29,471 nucleotides of DNA from Candidatus Nanopelagicales bacterium (GTDB taxonomy: Bacteria > Actinomycetota > Actinomycetes > S36-B12 > UBA10799): positions 1-29,471 of the forward strand of contig JALOLM010000016.1 in assembly GCA_025455985.1 (NCBI GenBank), in the 5' to 3' direction. Each line of letters begins with the position of its first letter. Position 1 is the first letter of the stretch. Positions 25,970-29,471 of this stretch are shown one piece after another. The notes below the pieces were generated by a model. It had not been told where the DNA came from, made no database searches, and saw only the letters and a program-made list of their open reading frames with translations. The position numbers were made by a program, and so were the translations under genes.

Positions 25970-26530
25970 GGACAGACAGGTCGCGACCGCGGTGATGGTC
26001 AGAGCAGCGCCGGAAAGGTTCCGGTACGTGACGGCCCAGCCATTGCCTGAGGGAGCAGACCGCACCATGAAGATGTTGTCGTTGCCTCCCAGAGTCGCGG
26101 TACCGCCGCCGCTGATCATCTGCGTGCCGGCCGGGCACGTGACGGCAACTGTCGCAGTGGTGGTGTTTGCGATACCCGCTCCGTTGGTCGCCACCTGGGT
26201 CGGGCCGAATTCCCGGGCCTTGACTGCGTCTTCGGCGAGCTTGGCGCTGGTCACGGCGCCATCGGCGATCTTCGCTGTGCTGATGGCGTTGTCCGCCACA
26301 GTCTGGGCCAGCAGGACCTCCAACGTCGGCGCCCGATCGGTGATCGCCTTGTTCGCCTGGTTGGTCGCGATCTTGCGGACCTTGGCCTTGGTCAGGGCCT
26401 GGAGGCCGGAGTCGGGGGCATCGGGGGCATCGGGGGCAGCCATCGCCGTGCCGCCCGCGAGGAGGGTGATGGCGGCGAAGGAGACGACCAGTGCTGGTGA
26501 TGGCCGGAATCGGGAGAGGTTGTCCAACAT
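25964..26530 (-). CDS. secreted repeat protein of unknown function
   Basis: A 188-residue exported protein. The signal peptide covers about 1-31 (FRPSPALVVSFAAITLLAGGTAMA). A three-fold APD repeat follows, then a helical region (LTKAKVRKIATNQANKAITD). Short repeats follow, of the kind DNAISTAKIADGAVTSAKLAEDAVKA, which resemble the beta-helix-like repeats of actinobacterial surface proteins. A C-terminal beta domain has two Cys (VAVTCPAGTQMISGGG and TAVATCLSA), probably disulfide-linked. No known role. It is divergent from the SARP gene, with the direct-repeat array between them. Confidence 0.78.
   Translation of the reverse strand: MLDNLSRFRPSPALVVSFAAITLLAGGTAMAAPDAPDAPDSGLQALTKAKVRKIATNQANKAITDRAPTLEVLLAQTVADNAISTAKIADGAVTSAKLAEDAVKAREFGPTQVATNGAGIANTTTATVAVTCPAGTQMISGGGTATLGGNDNIFMVRSAPSGNGWAVTYRNLSGAALTITAVATCLSA
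26412..26438. repeat. 9-bp tandem repeat, three copies, coding for APD repeats
   Basis: TCGGGGGCA occurs three times in a row without gaps and encodes the Ala-Pro-Asp repeat just after the signal peptide of the secreted protein. The exact identity suggests recent expansion or slippage. Confidence 0.85.
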
Positions 26531-26601
26531 GAGTGCCTACCTTGCTAGTCGGTGCTGCAGTCCCGGGACGACACCGCAGTAAGGGCAGCCTTGCCTCGAT
26601 G

Positions 26602-26630
26602 CGTCACGGCCGCGTCATCAGCACGTCACC
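26602..26630 (+). promoter_or_regulatory. SARP-type direct-repeat array (three heptamers, 11-bp period)
   Basis: CGTCACG, CGTCATC and CGTCACC lie at 26602-26608, 26613-26619 and 26624-26630, each separated by exactly 4 nt. Heptameric direct repeats with an 11-bp period are the known binding mode of SARP regulators, usually placed just before a -10 box. TACGAG begins 6 nt after the last repeat. It is 86 nt before the SARP gene start and between two divergent genes. Binding by the encoded SARP is inference. Confidence 0.6.
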
Positions 26631-26715
26631 GGGACATACGAGGCGAGGCGGTCCGAAGGTGGGATGCCAACGCGCACACCGATGGCAAAGACTGGTTGTG
26701 GCAGGAGTCATCATC

Positions 26716-27486
26716 GTGGCAGCAACTGGGACGTTCTCCGACGACGCGAGCGAACCCTCGCTGAGAATCTTCCTGCCCACAGCAGCGCCTGCCATGACCG
26801 TGACGCTGCTTGGAGGTTTTGGTCTCGAGGTCGACGGGCGGGCCGTTGAACTGACTTTGACCACGCAGCGCCTTGTTGCCTTGTTGGCTCTCGGCGGCAG
26901 GTCCAGCCGGTCCAAGCTCGCGGGGGTTCTGTGGCCGGACGCACCGGAAAAGCGCGCCGCGGCCTGTTTGCGTTCAGGGATCTGGCGGGTCAACCGCGAG
27001 GCCGATGGACTCATCGACGCCAACCGGTTCACCCTGGATCTCGGGGCGGACGTCGCCGTCGATGTCCGAACCTTCGTGCGCCTTGCCACGGATCAGTTGC
27101 GTTCGACGAGTTCAACTCCGGCCCGCGATGTGACGGGTGCGATCGGACACAGTGAGGACCTGCTGCCTGACTGGGACGACGAGTGGATTCTGGCCGACCG
27201 GGAGCGGTTGCGTCAGTTACGTCTACATCTGCTCGAGGAGCAGGCCGAACGCTTGACCCGGACCCGCAGTTACGCACTCGCACTGGATGCAGCGCTCGCA
27301 GCCGTAGCCGCCGATCCGCTGCGGGAGAGCGCGCACCGGGCGATCATGCGCATCCATCTGGCCGAGGGCAACGCCTCTGAGGCACGCCGCGCGTACCAAA
27401 CGTGCCGCGCCCGGTTGCTCAAGGACCTCGGGGTCGAGCCCTCGGAGATCACGACACGAATGGTGCGGGCGGCGGCGGGTGGATGA
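26716..27486 (+). CDS. SARP/BTAD-domain transcriptional regulator
   Basis: A protein of about 256 residues. The OmpR-type winged helix starts at MTVTLLGGFGLEVDGR (from about 27) and includes QRLVALLALGGRSSRSKLAGVLWPDAPEKRAAACLRSGIWRVNRE. The bacterial transcriptional activation domain (TPR-like helices, about 150-250) has ARRAYQTCRARLLKDLGVEPS near its end. There is no ATPase domain, so it is a small SARP that activates genes by binding direct repeats near promoters. The GTG at 26716 has a good ribosome site (AGGAG, 26703-26707). The ATG at 26794 sits exactly at the domain start but has no such site, so the true start is uncertain. Targets may include the neighbouring secreted protein, the beta-lactamase-like gene or itself. 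Confidence 0.85.
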   Translation: MAATGTFSDDASEPSLRIFLPTAAPAMTVTLLGGFGLEVDGRAVELTLTTQRLVALLALGGRSSRSKLAGVLWPDAPEKRAAACLRSGIWRVNREADGLIDANRFTLDLGADVAVDVRTFVRLATDQLRSTSSTPARDVTGAIGHSEDLLPDWDDEWILADRERLRQLRLHLLEEQAERLTRTRSYALALDAALAAVAADPLRESAHRAIMRIHLAEGNASEARRAYQTCRARLLKDLGVEPSEITTRMVRAAAGG

Positions 27487-27504
27487 ACTCTCCGTCGGCA
27501 GCAG

Positions 27505-27510
27505 TAGACT
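27505..27510 (+). promoter_or_regulatory. putative -10 box of the beta-lactamase-like gene
   Basis: TAGACT fits TANNNT and would give a leader of about 25 nt before the ATG at 27543; GAGGT (27535-27539) can serve as ribosome site. Confidence 0.4.
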
Positions 27511-27542
27511 CCCAACTTCTGCCGCCTGCCTTGTGAGGTCTC

Positions 27543-28811
27543 ATGCGACGCAACCGCTCCATCGTGTCCGCAGCACTGGTCGCTCTGACTGTGCTTGCCG
27601 GGTGTTCATCGTCGGGGGATCCTGCGGCGTCCCCATCGCCGACCGGGAGCTCCGAGGCTCCGGAGTATCAGGCGGCCTTGGAGCAGCAGATCCCTGAGAT
27701 CATGAAGGCCAACGCGATCCCCGGGGTAGGCATTCTCATCCGGTCGCGTGACCAAGGCGACTGGCAGGCAACTTTCGGGACAGCGGATCTCGAGCAAGAA
27801 GTGCCAGTCAGTATCGACGACACCTTCCGGATCGGCAGCAACACCAAGACCATGACCTCGACGGTGATCCTGCAACTTGCGCAGGAAGGCGAACTCGCCC
27901 TCGACGATCCGATCTCGAAGTATGTGAAGGGTGTACCCAACGGTGACGAGATCACCATTGCGCAGCTGTCTGAGATGCGCAGCGGCCTGTTCAGCTACAC
28001 CTTCGACAAGAAGTTCAACGAGACGCTGGACAAGGAGCCACAGAAGGCCTGGACACCGCAACAGCTGCTGGATATCGCGTTCTCCCAGAAGCAGAACGGC
28101 AAGCCGGGTCAGGAGTACGACTACAGCAACACGAACATCGTCCTGCTCGGTGTGGTCATCGAGAAACTCACGGGGATGTCGGCCACCCAGGCCTTCGAGG
28201 AGCGGATCTTCACCCCGTTGGGTCTGACTCGCACAGCGCTGCCGCTACCCGACGAGTACATGCTGCCGGACCCGCACCCACAGGGTTACCAGTTCGGGAC
28301 GAACGTCGAGACCATCGAGTCGTATGCGGTGCCGGAGGCGGACTTGCCAGCCGCTCTGGATGGATCGCTGAAGCCGATCGACTACACCGATTCCAACCCG
28401 TCATGGGCCTGGACCGCGGGCGGCGCGATCTCGACGGCCGACGAGTTGGCCACGTACGCCGAGGCGCTTGTGGACGGCGGCCTGTTGGATGCCCAAATGC
28501 AGAAGACCCGCATGGACAGCCTGCAGCCGATCGCGCCGGGAGCGCCGGTGAGCTACGGCTTGGGCATCGCGCAGTTCGCCCCGAACCTGTACGGCCACGA
28601 TGGGCAACTGCCTGGCTTCTCCTCGTTCATGGCGCGCGACTCCCAGGACGAGAACACGATCATCATCTTCGCGAACCTGTCGGCCTCCCCGGTCGACGGT
28701 GAGAACGCCGCCGTCGTGCTGGGCAAGGCAGTGATCGCCGCGCTGTACGGTTCCTCGGCTGTGCCGGGTGGTGATCCGGCGGGGGCGCCGGCCTCTACGC
28801 CGAGCAGCTGA
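27543..28811 (+). CDS. serine hydrolase, class C beta-lactamase/D-Ala-D-Ala carboxypeptidase-like lipoprotein
   Basis: A 422-residue lipoprotein: signal peptide with lipobox LAGC (Cys21), then a Ser/Pro-rich linker. The catalytic domain (about 45-405) has S99-x-x-K102 (SNTK), Tyr194-x-Asn196 (YSN) and the third motif H352-D-G, as in class C beta-lactamases, esterases and DD-peptidases (COG1680). It may act on peptidoglycan peptides, beta-lactams or esters outside the membrane; the group is functionally mixed. A Pro/Ala/Gly-rich tail ends the protein. It begins 56 nt after the SARP gene on the same strand and converges on glgX with 27 bp between. Confidence 0.9.
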   Translation: MRRNRSIVSAALVALTVLAGCSSSGDPAASPSPTGSSEAPEYQAALEQQIPEIMKANAIPGVGILIRSRDQGDWQATFGTADLEQEVPVSIDDTFRIGSNTKTMTSTVILQLAQEGELALDDPISKYVKGVPNGDEITIAQLSEMRSGLFSYTFDKKFNETLDKEPQKAWTPQQLLDIAFSQKQNGKPGQEYDYSNTNIVLLGVVIEKLTGMSATQAFEERIFTPLGLTRTALPLPDEYMLPDPHPQGYQFGTNVETIESYAVPEADLPAALDGSLKPIDYTDSNPSWAWTAGGAISTADELATYAEALVDGGLLDAQMQKTRMDSLQPIAPGAPVSYGLGIAQFAPNLYGHDGQLPGFSSFMARDSQDENTIIIFANLSASPVDGENAAVVLGKAVIAALYGSSAVPGGDPAGAPASTPSS

Positions 28812-28838
28812 GGGCGTCCTCCGGTTGGCGAACGGCCG

Positions 28839-29471
<633 letters not shown>

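Overview
The window is a stretch of GC-rich bacterial chromosome, most likely from an actinobacterium. Signs of this are the strong codon GC bias, frequent GTG starts, TANNNT-type -10 boxes, apparently leaderless lipoprotein genes, a SARP/BTAD regulator, PspC-type two-component genes, a DUF4333 lipoprotein and a propionyl-CoA-type acyl-CoA synthetase. The order or genus cannot be fixed from sequence alone. No tRNA, rRNA, CRISPR array, phage gene or insertion sequence was seen.

Left part (1-9567): a damaged MMPL/RND transporter runs off the left edge, divergent from a dienoyl-CoA-isomerase-like crotonase. An F420/NADP-type reductase, a small lipoprotein, a five-PAS GGDEF diguanylate cyclase and a complete polar amino-acid ABC importer (lipoprotein, permease, ATPase) follow. 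A convergent SulP anion transporter overlaps the ATPase end. Middle part (9623-14633, all minus strand): a glutaryl-CoA-dehydrogenase-like gene is coupled by an ATGA overlap to its likely FCD-type GntR regulator. A propionyl-CoA synthetase and a secreted EEP-fold hydrolase follow. An AT-rich palindrome sits over the dehydrogenase promoter. Then come a secreted beta-rich protein, a 40-residue membrane peptide, an SDR, a 62-residue aromatic membrane protein, a secreted alpha/beta hydrolase and a DoxX-like protein.

Right part (20008-29471): a PspC-histidine kinase/LuxR response-regulator pair faces a second PspC protein with a small membrane partner, across a region full of TCAGGGT half-sites. 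After a strong terminator come a DUF4333 lipoprotein, a UvrA-like ABC ATPase, a secreted repeat protein, a SARP regulator preceded by three 11-bp-spaced direct repeats, a serine beta-lactamase-like lipoprotein and the 3' end of glgX.

The most unusual features are three. (1) Three genes (MMPL, acyl-CoA dehydrogenase, UvrA-like) each lack a short segment that their families carry near the N-terminus; two of the losses break the frame. (2) A textbook 7-4-7-4-7 SARP repeat array lies in front of a SARP gene. (3) A possible leaderless Arg-rich leader ORF containing a hairpin abuts the secreted hydrolase start and shares a 16-bp promoter-like element with a lipoprotein gene. Family comparisons are from memory and were not searched.
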